Positions 41,914-50,806 are shown, numbered from the stretch's first letter. The stretch: DNA of 64,000 nt from Rikenella sp031549665 (GCA_031549665.1 JAVBPJ010000001.1:268118-332117); one strand, 5' to 3'. Notes: generated by a model not told the origin, from the sequence alone. Program-made: numbers and translations.

Positions 41914-44379
41914 ATGAAACTATCGTACCGCTGGCTCAACGACTACCTTCCCACCCAACTGACGGCCCCGGAGGCCGCCGCACTGCTCACCACCTCGGGC
42001 CTTGAGGTCGAGGGGATCGAAACCCACGAATCGATTCGCGGCGGACTGCGCGGACTGGTTGTCGGCGAAGTACTCACCTGCACCGACCACCCCGATTCGG
42101 ACCACCTGCACGTAACCACCGTCTCGACCGGCGGGGGCGAACCCCTGCAAGTGGTGTGCGGGGCCACCAACGTGGCCGCCGGGCAAAAAGTGGTGCTGGC
42201 CACCGTCGGCGCCACCCTCTACCCCATCGGCGCCGAGGAGGGATTCACCATCAAGAAATCGAAAATCCGCGGCGTGGAATCCTTCGGGATGATCTGCGCC
42301 GAAGACGAAATAGGGATCGGCACCGGCCACGACGGCATTCTGGTGCTGCCCGCCGATACCCCCGCGGGGACGCCCGTTGCCGAACTGTTCCAGCTCGGCG
42401 ACGACCAAACCCTCGAAATCGGCCTTACCCCCAACCGCATCGACGCCGCATCGCACTACGGCGTGGCGCGCGACCTGGCGGCCATCCTCACCCTGCAGGG
42501 AACCCCCTGCAAGGCGCAGCTTCCGGCCGTTGAACTTCCCGCCGCCGCAAATCCGCAGCCCGTCGAAGTGGTCGTCGAAGCTCCCGACGCCGCCCCGCGC
42601 TACATGGGGCTGACAATGAGCGGCATCCGCATCGCCCCCTCGCCCGAATGGCTGCAGCAGCGTCTGCGGGCCATCGGCCTCAATCCCCGCAACAACGTGG
42701 TGGACATTACCAACCACGTGATGTACGAGTGCGGACAACCCCTGCACGCTTTCGACCTGTCGAGGGTCGAGGGGCGCAAGATCGTCGTGAAACGCTGCGC
42801 GGAAGGCACCCCCTTCACCACCCTCGACGGCGTGGAACGCACCCTGTCGGCCGACGACCTGATGATTTGCAGCGCCACCCGCCCGATGTGCCTGGCCGGC
42901 GTGTTCGGCGGACTCGACTCGGGCGTAAGCGACACCACCACCGAAATTTTCCTGGAAAGCGCCTACTTCAACCCTGTAAGCGTGCGCAAAAGCGCCAAAC
43001 GGCACGGACTCAGCACTGACTCGTCGTTCCGTTTCGAACGCGGCACCGACCCCGACATGCCCCCCTACGCCCTGCGCCGCGCCGCCGCGCTGATCGCCGA
43101 GCTGGCCTCGGGCAAGGTAACCAGCCCGGTGGTCGACCACTACCCCGCGCCCGTCGAACCGTTCCGCTTCGGTATCGAATACGGGCGGATCAACGACCTG
43201 ATCGGCAAGGAGATCCCGGTCGAAACGGTGAAGACGATCCTCGCCTCGCTCGAAATTGCGATCGAAAAAGAGACCCCCTCCGGCCTCCAGATCGGCGTAC
43301 CCGCCTACCGGGTGGATATCCGGCGCGAGGTGGACGTGATCGAAGAGATCCTGCGCATCTACGGCTTCAACAACGTCGAAAACCCTCACTACATCAAAAA
43401 CGTCATCACCGTCGGCAACCAGCAAACCGCCGACCGGATGATCGACACCCTTTCGAACCTGCTGGTGAGCTGCGGAGCGACCGAAATCATGAGTAATTCG
43501 CTCACCCGGTTGAGCTATTACGACGGGCTGGAGCAACTGCCCGCCGCGCGGTGCGTGCGCATCCTCAACCCGCTGAGCAACGAGCTGAACGCCATGCGCC
43601 AAACGCTGCTCTTCAACGCCCTCGAGGCGATCCAACTGAACAGCAACCGCAAACGGAGCGATCTGAAATTCTTCGAATTCGGCCACTGCTACTTCTTCGA
43701 CCCCGACAAGGCCACGGATGAGACCCGCGGAACCCTGAAACCCTACCGCGAGGGCATGCGGCTGGGCATTGCCCTGACAGGCCTTGCCACCCAACCCAAC
43801 TGGAACCAAAAGGCCGTCCCCGGCGACCTGTTCACCCTGAAAGCCCTGGCGGAGCGGATGCTGCAACGCCTGGGCGTGTCGCTGCACGAGGGAAGCTACT
43901 CCGCCGGCACAAACGACCTGTACGCCGACTCCATGCAATACACCCTGCGGGGCAAGCCGCTGTTCGAGATGGGCGTGGTGGCCCGCAAGATCGCCGCGCA
44001 GTTCGACCTGAAGGCCCCCGTCTACTTCCTCGAACTGGATGTCGACCAACTGGCCCGGGTGGCCGCCACGGTAAAGGTAGCCGCCGCCGAACTGTCGAAA
44101 TTCCCCGAGGTGAGCCGCGACCTGGCCCTGCTGGTCGACAAATCGGTTACTTTCGAAGCCCTGCACGCCGCCGGGATGAAAAGCGGCAAAAAACTACTGA
44201 AATCCATCTCGCTGTTCGACGTGTACGAGGGCGACAAGCTGCCCGAGGGCAAAAAATCGTACGCCCTGAACTTCGTACTCGAAGACACCGCCAAAACCCT
44301 GACCGACGGCGAAATCGACCACGTGATGGGCAACCTGATCGCCGCCTTCGAAAAACTCGGGGCGCAAGTACGAAGCTAA
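41914..44379 (+). CDS. pheT: Phenylalanine-tRNA ligase beta subunit
   Basis: Partners PheS to charge tRNA-Phe and carries the editing site for mischarged tyrosine. The 821-residue protein shows the full order: N-terminal MKLSYRWLNDYLPTQLT, an EMAP-type tRNA-binding domain (VGEVLTCTDHPDSDHLHVT), B3/B4 editing domain with NNVVDITNHVMYECGQPLHAFD, B5 domain, the catalytic-like core, and a C-terminal ferredoxin-fold anticodon-binding domain (LSKFPEVSRDLALLVDKSVTFEAL). The ATG at 41914 is the family start; pheS is not in the window. Confidence 0.96.
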   Translation: MKLSYRWLNDYLPTQLTAPEAAALLTTSGLEVEGIETHESIRGGLRGLVVGEVLTCTDHPDSDHLHVTTVSTGGGEPLQVVCGATNVAAGQKVVLATVGATLYPIGAEEGFTIKKSKIRGVESFGMICAEDEIGIGTGHDGILVLPADTPAGTPVAELFQLGDDQTLEIGLTPNRIDAASHYGVARDLAAILTLQGTPCKAQLPAVELPAAANPQPVEVVVEAPDAAPRYMGLTMSGIRIAPSPEWLQQRLRAIGLNPRNNVVDITNHVMYECGQPLHAFDLSRVEGRKIVVKRCAEGTPFTTLDGVERTLSADDLMICSATRPMCLAGVFGGLDSGVSDTTTEIFLESAYFNPVSVRKSAKRHGLSTDSSFRFERGTDPDMPPYALRRAAALIAELASGKVTSPVVDHYPAPVEPFRFGIEYGRINDLIGKEIPVETVKTILASLEIAIEKETPSGLQIGVPAYRVDIRREVDVIEEILRIYGFNNVENPHYIKNVITVGNQQTADRMIDTLSNLLVSCGATEIMSNSLTRLSYYDGLEQLPAARCVRILNPLSNELNAMRQTLLFNALEAIQLNSNRKRSDLKFFEFGHCYFFDPDKATDETRGTLKPYREGMRLGIALTGLATQPNWNQKAVPGDLFTLKALAERMLQRLGVSLHEGSYSAGTNDLYADSMQYTLRGKPLFEMGVVARKIAAQFDLKAPVYFLELDVDQLARVAATVKVAAAELSKFPEVSRDLALLVDKSVTFEALHAAGMKSGKKLLKSISLFDVYEGDKLPEGKKSYALNFVLEDTAKTLTDGEIDHVMGNLIAAFEKLGAQVRS

Positions 44380-44406
44380 TCCCTCCTTTTCCGAATCGTA
44401 TCGAAC

Positions 44407-44442
44407 CGATCCCCCGCTGTATTTGATTACAGCAGGGGATCG
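44407..44442 (+). terminator. Stem-loop after pheT without a T-run
   Basis: CCGATCCCC pairs with GGGGATCGG, continued by GCTGT/ACAGC after one mismatch, loop of 8. There is no clear T-tract, so it may slow polymerase or protect the 3' end rather than terminate by itself. Confidence 0.5.
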
Positions 44443-44448
44443 GTGTGA

Positions 44449-44600
44449 TTACTTCTCCCTTTCGTATGCCACTTTCGGCCCGCGGCCAGCGGAGGATGAA
44501 TCGGGAAGCCGCAGGCGATCGATTCCGGCCCTCCGCGCCGGGTGGCTGCGGGCCGACGGCCTTGTGCAAGGCCGGATTTTGCACTTCCGGTAAAAATTCC
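44449..44600 (+). repeat. Structured intergenic element (copy 2, diverged)
   Basis: This stretch fills much of the 372-base gap between pheT and the next gene. In order it has TTACTTCTCC (44449-44458), GCGGAGG (44489-44495), AGCCGCAGGCGA (44507-44518), GCCCTCCGCG (44528-44537) and a palindromic hairpin GGCCTTG/CAAGGCC (44558-44573). The same blocks in the same order occur on the minus strand at 16729-16862. Similarity was judged by eye, and outer inverted repeats are less clear here than in copy 1. It may be a repeat family or a structured RNA. Confidence 0.45.
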
Positions 44601-44660
44601 GTTGCACCGTATCCGTATCCGACACGCGCAACCCGCGCGCTTCACAAACCTAATTTTTTG

Positions 44661-44703
44661 TAGATTTGCCGGGCGGAACAAACTATTCCGCCCGGCTTTT
44701 TTT
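44661..44703 (+). terminator. Strong terminator overlapping a promoter-like box
   Basis: A perfect 11-bp stem GCCGGGCGGAA (44668-44678) / TTCCGCCCGGC (44686-44696) with a 7-base loop is followed by seven T (44697-44703). Directly before it, TAGATTTG (44661-44668) matches TAnnTTTG. The terminator may end a transcript covering copy 2 of the structured element, or attenuate transcription of the gene starting at 44752. Confidence 0.85.
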
Positions 44704-44751
44704 ACGATTCCCAAACCGCCCAATACCCCGAACCACTCAATCCGTCGAACA

Positions 44752-45426
44752 ATGAAAAAACTCCTGCTGTTGATCTTCTGCCTGGCCCTGGTTGGCCATG
44801 CAAACGCCCAGAAAAACACCAAAGCCGCCGAAAAACCCGTTGCGGCGGCAGAAACTTCGGCGCCCGCCGAGGCATCCACATTGACCGCTGCCAAACTCAC
44901 CTCGGAAGACCTGATGGTTCTACTCAACAGCAGCGGAAAATTCCTGATGAAATACGACCTTGTTTTCAGCGGCAAAGAGCCCGGAAGCATGGAGATCATC
45001 ATGGAAGAATACAACGGCCGCGACTCCGTCAAAACCATTTTCGGCGGATTCGGCATCGGCGGCCTTCGCAAGGACGACGGATCGATGAAAAGCCTGCTGG
45101 TGGGGATCGACCGCACCTCGGACACCACCGCAACGGCCCTTGTACGTCTGGGTGGCGAGGGTGCCGGTTGCCGGTTGGCCCTGAAGCGGATCCTTGCCAC
45201 CCAACCTCCCTTGTACGGAGTCCGCCCCTTTACGATCGGCGAAATCAAAACCGGCGAAAAGATTCCCGTGCTGCTGTACGCCTCGTACTTCGTCGACCCC
45301 GAATCTGCAAAAACCGACCGGCCCTACCTGCGCTTTTGCGGTTCGAGCGAAGTGGACCGCGAGATGACCGACGAACTGTTCGACCTCTGCCCCCACTACT
45401 ACATCGTCAGTGTCCGGTTCCGGTAA
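44752..45426 (+). CDS. Secreted protein of unknown function
   Basis: A 224-residue protein with a clean signal peptide (MKKLLLLIFCLALVGHANAQ, cleavage after about residue 20), then an Ala/Thr/Glu-rich linker to about residue 45. A mixed alpha/beta domain follows: LTSEDLMVLLNSSGKFLMKYDLVF near residue 50, then VLLYASYFVDPESAKTD and a C-terminal YYIVSVRFR. I do not recognise the family. It stands alone between a strong upstream terminator and the rpsA promoter. No lipobox, membrane segment or catalytic motif is visible. Confidence 0.75.
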   Translation: MKKLLLLIFCLALVGHANAQKNTKAAEKPVAAAETSAPAEASTLTAAKLTSEDLMVLLNSSGKFLMKYDLVFSGKEPGSMEIIMEEYNGRDSVKTIFGGFGIGGLRKDDGSMKSLLVGIDRTSDTTATALVRLGGEGAGCRLALKRILATQPPLYGVRPFTIGEIKTGEKIPVLLYASYFVDPESAKTDRPYLRFCGSSEVDREMTDELFDLCPHYYIVSVRFR

Positions 45427-45455
45427 ATTCGCTCCGGAATTTCGGGGTAAAACCC

Positions 45456-45485
45456 TTTGACATTCAAATTAAATGGCTACCTTTG
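45456..45485 (+). promoter_or_regulatory. Promoter of rpsA
   Basis: TTTG (45456-45459), 18 bases, then TACCTTTG (45478-45485). It gives a leader of about 60 bases before the ATG at 45551. Confidence 0.8.
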
Positions 45486-45550
45486 CGGCTCTCCGCGCGA
45501 GCGGGGATCAATCAATAGTGTCTAACCTTTTAGCGAACACACAACAACGC

Positions 45551-47353
45551 ATGGAAACAAACGCAGAAGAAAAAGTGGTTAAACAACCCGTAAACGCCTC
45601 GGTAGCCAACGAAAGCTTCAACTGGGACGCTTACGAAAACGAACTGGGCCTGTACGGCGGAAAATCGAAAGAAGAGATCTCCGGCTCGTACGACCAAACC
45701 CTGTCGAACATTCAGGCAGGCGAAGTGGTGGAAGGTACCGTTACCTCGGTCGACAAGCGCGAGGTACTGGTAAACATCGGCTTCAAATCCGAGGGAGTGA
45801 TCTCGGTGGCCGAATTCCGCTACAACCCCGACCTTAAAGTGGGGGACAAAGTAGAAGTATACGTAGAGTCGGCCGAAGACCGCAAAGGTCAGCTCGGACT
45901 CTCGCACAAAAAAGCACGTCAGCTCCGCTCGTGGGATCGCGTGAACGAAGCCCTCGAAAAAGACGAAATCATCAAGGGGTACATCAAGTGCCGCACCAAG
46001 GGCGGTATGATCGTCGACGTATTCGGCATCGAGGCCTTCCTGCCCGGCTCGCAAATCGACGTGAAACCCATCCGCGACTACGACATCTATGTCGACAAGA
46101 CCATGGAATTCAAGGTCGTGAAGATCAACCAGGAGTTCCGCAACGTGGTGGTGTCGCACAAAGCGCTGATCGAAGCCGAACTCGAAGCGCAGAAGAAAGA
46201 CATCATCGGCCGCCTCGAAAAGGGCCAAATCCTCGAAGGGATCGTCAAAAACGTTACCTCGTACGGGGTATTTGTCGACCTGGGCGGTATCGACGGCCTG
46301 ATCCACATCACCGACCTGAGCTGGGGCCGCGTGAACCACCCCGAAGAGGTGGTGCAGCTCGACCAAAAGCTCAACGTCGTGATCCTCGACTTCGACGACG
46401 CCAAAAAACGCATCGCGCTGGGTCTGAAGCAACTCACCCCGCACCCCTGGGAAGCCCTTTCGGCCAACCTGAAAGTGGGCGACAAAGTAACCGGAAGAGT
46501 AGTGGTTATGGCCGACTACGGCGCCTTTGTCGAAGTGGCTCCCGGCGTCGAAGGGCTGATCCACGTCAGCGAAATGAGCTGGTCGCAACACCTGCGCTCG
46601 GCCCAGGACTTCATGAAAGTGGGCGACAGCGTCGAAGCAGTCATCCTGACCCTCGACCGCGAAGACCACAAAATGTCGCTCGGCGTGAAACAACTCACCC
46701 CCGATCCGTGGGAACACGTGGAGACCAAATACCCCGTGGGATCGCGCCATCAGGGCAAAGTACGCAACTTCACCAACTTCGGCGTGTTTGTCGAAGTGGA
46801 ACCCGGAGTTGACGGCCTGATCCACATTTCGGACCTGAGCTGGACCAAGAAAATCAAACACCCCTCGGAATTCACCCAAATCGAAGCCCCGATCGAAGTA
46901 CAGGTACTCGGCATCGACAAGGACAACCGCCGTTTGAGCCTCGGCCACAAACAAGTGGAAGAAAACCCCTGGGATGTGTACGAAACCATCTACACCGCCG
47001 ATTCGGTACACACCGGAACGATCTCGGAAATGAACGACAAGGGCGGCGTGGTTACCCTGGCCGAAGGCGGCGAAGGGTTCTGCCCCACCCGCGGCCTCAA
47101 CAAAGCCGACGGCACCGTGGCCAAACAAGGCGAGACCCTCGAATTCCGCGTGCTGGAGTTCAACAAAAACTCGCGCAAGCTGATCCTCTCGCATACCCGC
47201 ACGTTCGAAGAAGCGAAACAACGCGACGAGCAGGTGAAAGAGGCTTCGACGCAAGACGCCGTGAAGAAGCTCTCGGCCTCGATGGAGAAAACCACCCTCG
47301 GAGACATCTCGGGGCTGGCCGAACTCAAAGCGCAACTCGAAGGCAAGGAATAA
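45551..47353 (+). CDS. rpsA: 30S ribosomal protein S1
   Basis: RNA-binding ribosomal protein that helps recruit mRNA, of special interest in a phylum that rarely uses Shine-Dalgarno pairing. The 600-residue protein has six S1 (OB-fold) repeats, for example GEVVEGTVTSVDKREVLVNI, GQILEGIVKNVTSYGVFVDLGG, GDKVTGRVVVMADYGAFVEV and SRHQGKVRNFTNFGVFVEV. The ATG at 45551 is chosen; an in-frame ATG at 45473 overlaps the -7 box of the gene's own promoter and cannot be transcribed from it. A strong terminator follows. Confidence 0.95.
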   Translation: METNAEEKVVKQPVNASVANESFNWDAYENELGLYGGKSKEEISGSYDQTLSNIQAGEVVEGTVTSVDKREVLVNIGFKSEGVISVAEFRYNPDLKVGDKVEVYVESAEDRKGQLGLSHKKARQLRSWDRVNEALEKDEIIKGYIKCRTKGGMIVDVFGIEAFLPGSQIDVKPIRDYDIYVDKTMEFKVVKINQEFRNVVVSHKALIEAELEAQKKDIIGRLEKGQILEGIVKNVTSYGVFVDLGGIDGLIHITDLSWGRVNHPEEVVQLDQKLNVVILDFDDAKKRIALGLKQLTPHPWEALSANLKVGDKVTGRVVVMADYGAFVEVAPGVEGLIHVSEMSWSQHLRSAQDFMKVGDSVEAVILTLDREDHKMSLGVKQLTPDPWEHVETKYPVGSRHQGKVRNFTNFGVFVEVEPGVDGLIHISDLSWTKKIKHPSEFTQIEAPIEVQVLGIDKDNRRLSLGHKQVEENPWDVYETIYTADSVHTGTISEMNDKGGVVTLAEGGEGFCPTRGLNKADGTVAKQGETLEFRVLEFNKNSRKLILSHTRTFEEAKQRDEQVKEASTQDAVKKLSASMEKTTLGDISGLAELKAQLEGKE

Positions 47354-47382
47354 CCCCTCTCCCTGAAAAGTTTCTACCCCAA

Positions 47383-47415
47383 GCGGGGCCCTGCGGTTGC
47401 AGGGCCCCGCTTTTT
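47383..47415 (+). terminator. Intrinsic terminator after rpsA
   Basis: Perfect 12-bp stem GCGGGGCCCTGC (47383-47394) / GCAGGGCCCCGC (47399-47410), loop GGTT, then TTTTT. Confidence 0.92.
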
Positions 47416-47543
47416 CGTGCCGCCCCACAGGTCGCCGTCCACCCGGGCCGTACTCTGCTGCCGTAAAACGGCGGGGCGCGCGGGACACACCCGGACACAC
47501 GCCCCGGAAGGGAAAAATCGGAACGGCGCAACCGGGAAAATCG

Positions 47544-47551
47544 TACCTTTG
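47544..47551 (+). promoter_or_regulatory. -7 box of rnz, leaderless
   Basis: TACCTTTG ends 4 bases before the ATG at 47556. Confidence 0.7.
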
Positions 47552-47555
47552 GGCG

Positions 47556-48506
47556 ATGACATTCCGCGTAACCATCCTCGGCTGCAGTTCGGCGCTGCCC
47601 CATCCCCACCGGCACCACTCGGGGCAGGTGGTCGACGTACACGAACAGTACTTTCTGGTCGATTGCGGCGAGGGAACCCAGTACCAACTGGCCCGTTACG
47701 TACCCAACAGCGCGAAGATCAACCACCTGTTCATCAGCCACCTGCACGGCGACCACTGCTACGGCGTTTTCGGCCTGCTGTCGAGCCTTTCGATGCAAGG
47801 CCGCGCGCGGGCGCTGACCATCTACGCCCCCGCCCCGTTCCGGGAGATGCTGGAGAGCCACTTCCGGTTTTTCGGCATCGAACTCGCCTTCCCGCTCGAA
47901 GTGGTTGAGATCGACCCCCGGAAACACCTCAAAATTTTCGAAAACCGCATACTGGAGGTGTGGACCCTGCCGCTCAGGCACCGCGTCCCCACGAGCGGTT
48001 ACCTGTTCCGCGAAAAATCCCCCGGGCTGAACGTCCGCAAAGAGGCCATCGAGCGGTACGGGCTGGACCTGGCGCAGATCGCCGCCGCCAAACGCGGCGA
48101 ACCGGTCGCGCTGGACGACGGCCGCGTGCTTGCCAACGACCAAATCGCCTACCTGCCCTACGCGCCCCGCAGCTATGCCTATTGCAGCGACACCACCCCC
48201 TCGGGCAAAGTGGCCGGACTGGTGCAAGGCGTAGACCTGCTCTACCACGAAGCCACCTTTCTGCACGTCGAAAAGGCGCTGGCCCTGAAAACCGGACACA
48301 CCACCGCCAAACAGGCCGGCAGGCTCGCCGCCAAAGCCGGCGCGGGACACCTGCTGATCGGCCATTACTCGCTCCGCTACAAAGAGAGCGATCGGCTGCT
48401 GGCCGAAGCGCAGGCCGAGTTCCCCCGAAGCCACGCCGCCGAAGACGGCCTGCAGATCGAGGTGCTGAAAGAGGATCATTCGTTGAAAATAACGGCGAAA
48501 AGATAA
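47556..48506 (+). CDS. rnz: Ribonuclease Z
   Basis: Zinc-dependent endonuclease that trims tRNA 3' ends, needed where CCA is not encoded, as in the tRNA-Lys at 50697. The 316 residues belong to the metallo-beta-lactamase fold: FLVDCGEGTQYQLAR, the zinc motif SHLHGDHCYGVFGL (HxHxDH) and further ligands in PLRHRVPTSGYLF, YCSDTTPSG, and HTTAKQAGRLAAKAGAGHLLIGHYS. The ATG at 47556 is set by the -7 box just upstream. Confidence 0.94.
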   Translation: MTFRVTILGCSSALPHPHRHHSGQVVDVHEQYFLVDCGEGTQYQLARYVPNSAKINHLFISHLHGDHCYGVFGLLSSLSMQGRARALTIYAPAPFREMLESHFRFFGIELAFPLEVVEIDPRKHLKIFENRILEVWTLPLRHRVPTSGYLFREKSPGLNVRKEAIERYGLDLAQIAAAKRGEPVALDDGRVLANDQIAYLPYAPRSYAYCSDTTPSGKVAGLVQGVDLLYHEATFLHVEKALALKTGHTTAKQAGRLAAKAGAGHLLIGHYSLRYKESDRLLAEAQAEFPRSHAAEDGLQIEVLKEDHSLKITAKR

Positions 48507-48584
48507 CTTGCGGCTTCCGGAAAATTCGGCCCGCATCGCCAAAAAAATCGGCTTGCACCCCCGAAAAATCCGGCGAAAATCCGC

Positions 48585-48592
48585 TACCTTTG
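48585..48592 (+). promoter_or_regulatory. -7 box of guaA
   Basis: Exact TACCTTTG 18 bases before the ATG at 48611. Confidence 0.6.
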
Positions 48593-48610
48593 TAGCCTAA
48601 ATTCTTTCCG

Positions 48611-50140
48611 ATGCAACAGAAAATCCTTGTCCTCGATTTCGGTTCCCAGTACACCCAACTGATCGCGCGGCGCATCCGCGAACTCAACGTATACTGCGAA
48701 ATTCACCCCTACAACAATCCCCCCGAACTGGACGAATCCGTCTGCGGAGTGATCCTTTCGGGAAGTCCTTTCTCGGTACGCGACGCGGTCGCACCGCAGA
48801 TCGACCTTTCGCACATCAAAGGGCGCCTGCCCCTGCTGGGCATCTGCTACGGCGCGCAATACCTGGCCCACCACTACGGCGGCGAGGTGAAACCCTCGAA
48901 ATCGCGCGAGTACGGACGCGCCATGCTGACCAAGCTGGCCGCCGAAAACGCCCTGCTCAGGGGCATCGGCGAACTTTCGCAGGTGTGGATGTCGCACGGC
49001 GACACCATCGTCAAAGCTCCCGACGGGTGCGAAGTGATCGCCAGCACCTCCGACGTGAAAGTGGCCGCTTTCCAACTGAAAGAGGAGCAAACCTGGGGCA
49101 TCCAGTTCCACCCCGAGGTATACCACAGCACCGAAGGGATCCACCTGCTGAAACATTTTGTGGTCGATATCTGCGGATGCCGCCAGGATTGGACGCCCGC
49201 CTCGTACATCGAAACCACCGTCGCCGAACTGAAAGCCCGCCTGGGCAACGACAAAGTGGTGCTGGGCCTGTCGGGCGGAGTCGATTCGTCGGTGTGCGCC
49301 GTGCTGTTGAACCGCGCCATCGGAGAGAACCTCACCTGCATTTTCGTCGACCACGGCCTGCTGCGCAAAAACGAATTCGCCAGCGTACTCGACTCCTACA
49401 AACACATGGGACTGAACGTGATCGGCGTGGACGCCAGCGACAAGTTCCTGGACGATCTGGCCGGAGTAACCGACCCCGAAGCCAAACGCAAAATCATCGG
49501 TCGCGACTTCATCGAAGTGTTCGACGCCGAGGCCCACAAACTCACCGACGTGAAGTGGCTGGCCCAGGGCACCATCTACCCCGACGTGATCGAGTCGATC
49601 TCGGTGAACGGCCCCTCGGTAACCATCAAATCGCACCACAACGTGGGCGGGTTGCCCGAAAAAATGAACCTGAAGATCGTCGAACCGCTGCGCCTGCTCT
49701 TCAAGGACGAAGTACGCCGCATCGGCGCCGAGCTGGGCATGGCTCCCTCGATGCTGGGCCGCCACCCCTTCCCGGGTCCCGGACTCGGCATCCGCATCCT
49801 CGGCGAGGTTACCCGCGAACGGGTGCGCGTGCTGCAAGACGCCGACGCCGTGTTTGTCGACTCCCTGCGCGAAGCGGGCCTGTACGACCAGGTATGGCAG
49901 GCGGGCGTGATCCTGTTGCCGGTGCAAAGCGTGGGCGTGATGGGCGACGAACGCACCTACGAATCGTGCGTGGCCCTGCGGGCCGTGGCCTCGACCGACG
50001 CCATGACCGCCGACTGGGTACACCTGCCCTACGAGTTTCTGGCCAAGGTGTCGAACGACATCATCAACAAAGTGCGCGGCATCAACCGCGTGGTGTACGA
50101 CATCAGCTCGAAACCCCCGGCAACCATCGAATGGGAATAA
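48611..50140 (+). CDS. guaA: GMP synthase (glutamine-hydrolysing)
   Basis: Converts XMP to GMP using glutamine and ATP. The 509-residue protein has an N-terminal class I glutamine amidotransferase domain (catalytic Cys in LLGICYGAQYL, His and Glu in FHPEVYHS) and an ATP pyrophosphatase domain with the P-loop LSGGVDSS. A C-terminal dimerisation domain ends KPPATIEWE. It has its own promoter and terminator. Confidence 0.96.
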   Translation: MQQKILVLDFGSQYTQLIARRIRELNVYCEIHPYNNPPELDESVCGVILSGSPFSVRDAVAPQIDLSHIKGRLPLLGICYGAQYLAHHYGGEVKPSKSREYGRAMLTKLAAENALLRGIGELSQVWMSHGDTIVKAPDGCEVIASTSDVKVAAFQLKEEQTWGIQFHPEVYHSTEGIHLLKHFVVDICGCRQDWTPASYIETTVAELKARLGNDKVVLGLSGGVDSSVCAVLLNRAIGENLTCIFVDHGLLRKNEFASVLDSYKHMGLNVIGVDASDKFLDDLAGVTDPEAKRKIIGRDFIEVFDAEAHKLTDVKWLAQGTIYPDVIESISVNGPSVTIKSHHNVGGLPEKMNLKIVEPLRLLFKDEVRRIGAELGMAPSMLGRHPFPGPGLGIRILGEVTRERVRVLQDADAVFVDSLREAGLYDQVWQAGVILLPVQSVGVMGDERTYESCVALRAVASTDAMTADWVHLPYEFLAKVSNDIINKVRGINRVVYDISSKPPATIEWE

Positions 50141-50144
50141 AACA

Positions 50145-50177
50145 AATCGGGCCTCAAAATCGGGGCCCGATTCTTTT
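50145..50177 (+). terminator. Intrinsic terminator after guaA
   Basis: 9-bp stem AATCGGGCC (50145-50153) / GGCCCGATT (50164-50172), followed by CTTTTCT. Confidence 0.85.
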
Positions 50178-50208
50178 CTATACAAACCACTAAAATCCAA
50201 ACCACCCG

Positions 50209-50637
50209 ATGAAAACACTCAATCCCTACCTGTCGTTCAACGGCAACTGCGAGGCCGCATTCAATTTTTACAAATCGATCCTGGGCGGCGAATTTTCGTC
50301 CGTGAGCCGCTACAACGACATGCCGTCGGAGGAGCCGGTCCCCGATTCGGAAAAGAACAAAATCCTCCACATGGCCCTGCCCATCTCAGAACATGTTTCG
50401 CTGATGGGTGCCGACACGTCGGAACTGTACGGTCCCAAGGCCGATTTCGGCAACAACGTGGCCCTGTCGATCAACACAACCGACCAGGCGGAGGCCCTCC
50501 GTATCTTCACGGGCCTTTCGGCCGGCGGAACGATCGTCATGCCGTTCGAGGCGGTCTTCTGGGGCGGGCTATTCGGAATGTTCGTCGATCAGTTCGGCGT
50601 TCACTGGATGGTGAGCTGCGAAACGGAAAATAACTAA
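50209..50637 (+). CDS. VOC-family protein, PhnB-like
   Basis: A 142-residue vicinal-oxygen-chelate (glyoxalase-fold) protein of the PhnB/3-demethylubiquinone-like group. It starts MKTLNPYLSFNGNCEAAFNFYKSILGG and keeps DNDTQ-like contacts only loosely; the C-terminal MFVDQFGVHWMVSCE is typical of the group. The true substrate of these proteins is mostly unknown and metal-binding residues are not fully conserved. It stands alone between the guaA terminator and the tRNA promoter. Confidence 0.85.
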   Translation: MKTLNPYLSFNGNCEAAFNFYKSILGGEFSSVSRYNDMPSEEPVPDSEKNKILHMALPISEHVSLMGADTSELYGPKADFGNNVALSINTTDQAEALRIFTGLSAGGTIVMPFEAVFWGGLFGMFVDQFGVHWMVSCETENN

Positions 50638-50653
50638 CCGTTCGAAAAAGGGG

Positions 50654-50685
50654 TTTGGGCAAACGCCGAAGTTTGCTTACCTTTG
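50654..50685 (+). promoter_or_regulatory. Promoter of tRNA-Lys
   Basis: TTTG (50654-50657), 20 bases, then TACCTTTG (50678-50685): a full consensus Bacteroidota promoter 11 bases before the tRNA. Confidence 0.85.
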
Positions 50686-50696
50686 CCCCTGCAAAT

Positions 50697-50769
50697 GCTT
50701 CTTTAGCTCAGCTGGTAGAGCACGACACTCTTAATGTTGGGGTCCAGGGTTCGAGCCCCTGAGGGAGCA
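50697..50769 (+). tRNA. tRNA-Lys (anticodon CUU)
   Basis: A 73-base cloverleaf: acceptor GCTTCTT pairs with AGGGAGC (with G-U pairs), D-stem GCTC/GAGC, anticodon stem CGACA/TGTTG with loop CTCTTAA giving anticodon CUU, and T-arm CAGGG-TTCGAGC-CCCTG. The discriminator base is A and CCA is not encoded (ACTG follows), so the end must be made by RNase Z and a CCA-adding enzyme. Confidence 0.95.
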
Positions 50770-50775
50770 CTGCCC

Positions 50776-50806
50776 AAAGGCGATCTGTTCATCAGGTCGC
50801 CTTTTT
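50776..50806 (+). terminator. Intrinsic terminator after tRNA-Lys
   Basis: 12-bp stem AAAGGCGATCTG (50776-50787) / CAGGTCGCCTTT (50793-50804) with one G-U pair and a 5-base loop, ending in a T-run. Confidence 0.85.

Noticed and set aside
45473..45550. Upstream start for ribosomal protein S1
   Set aside because: The ATG at 45473 overlaps the -7 box of the rpsA promoter, so the codon is not in the message made from it.
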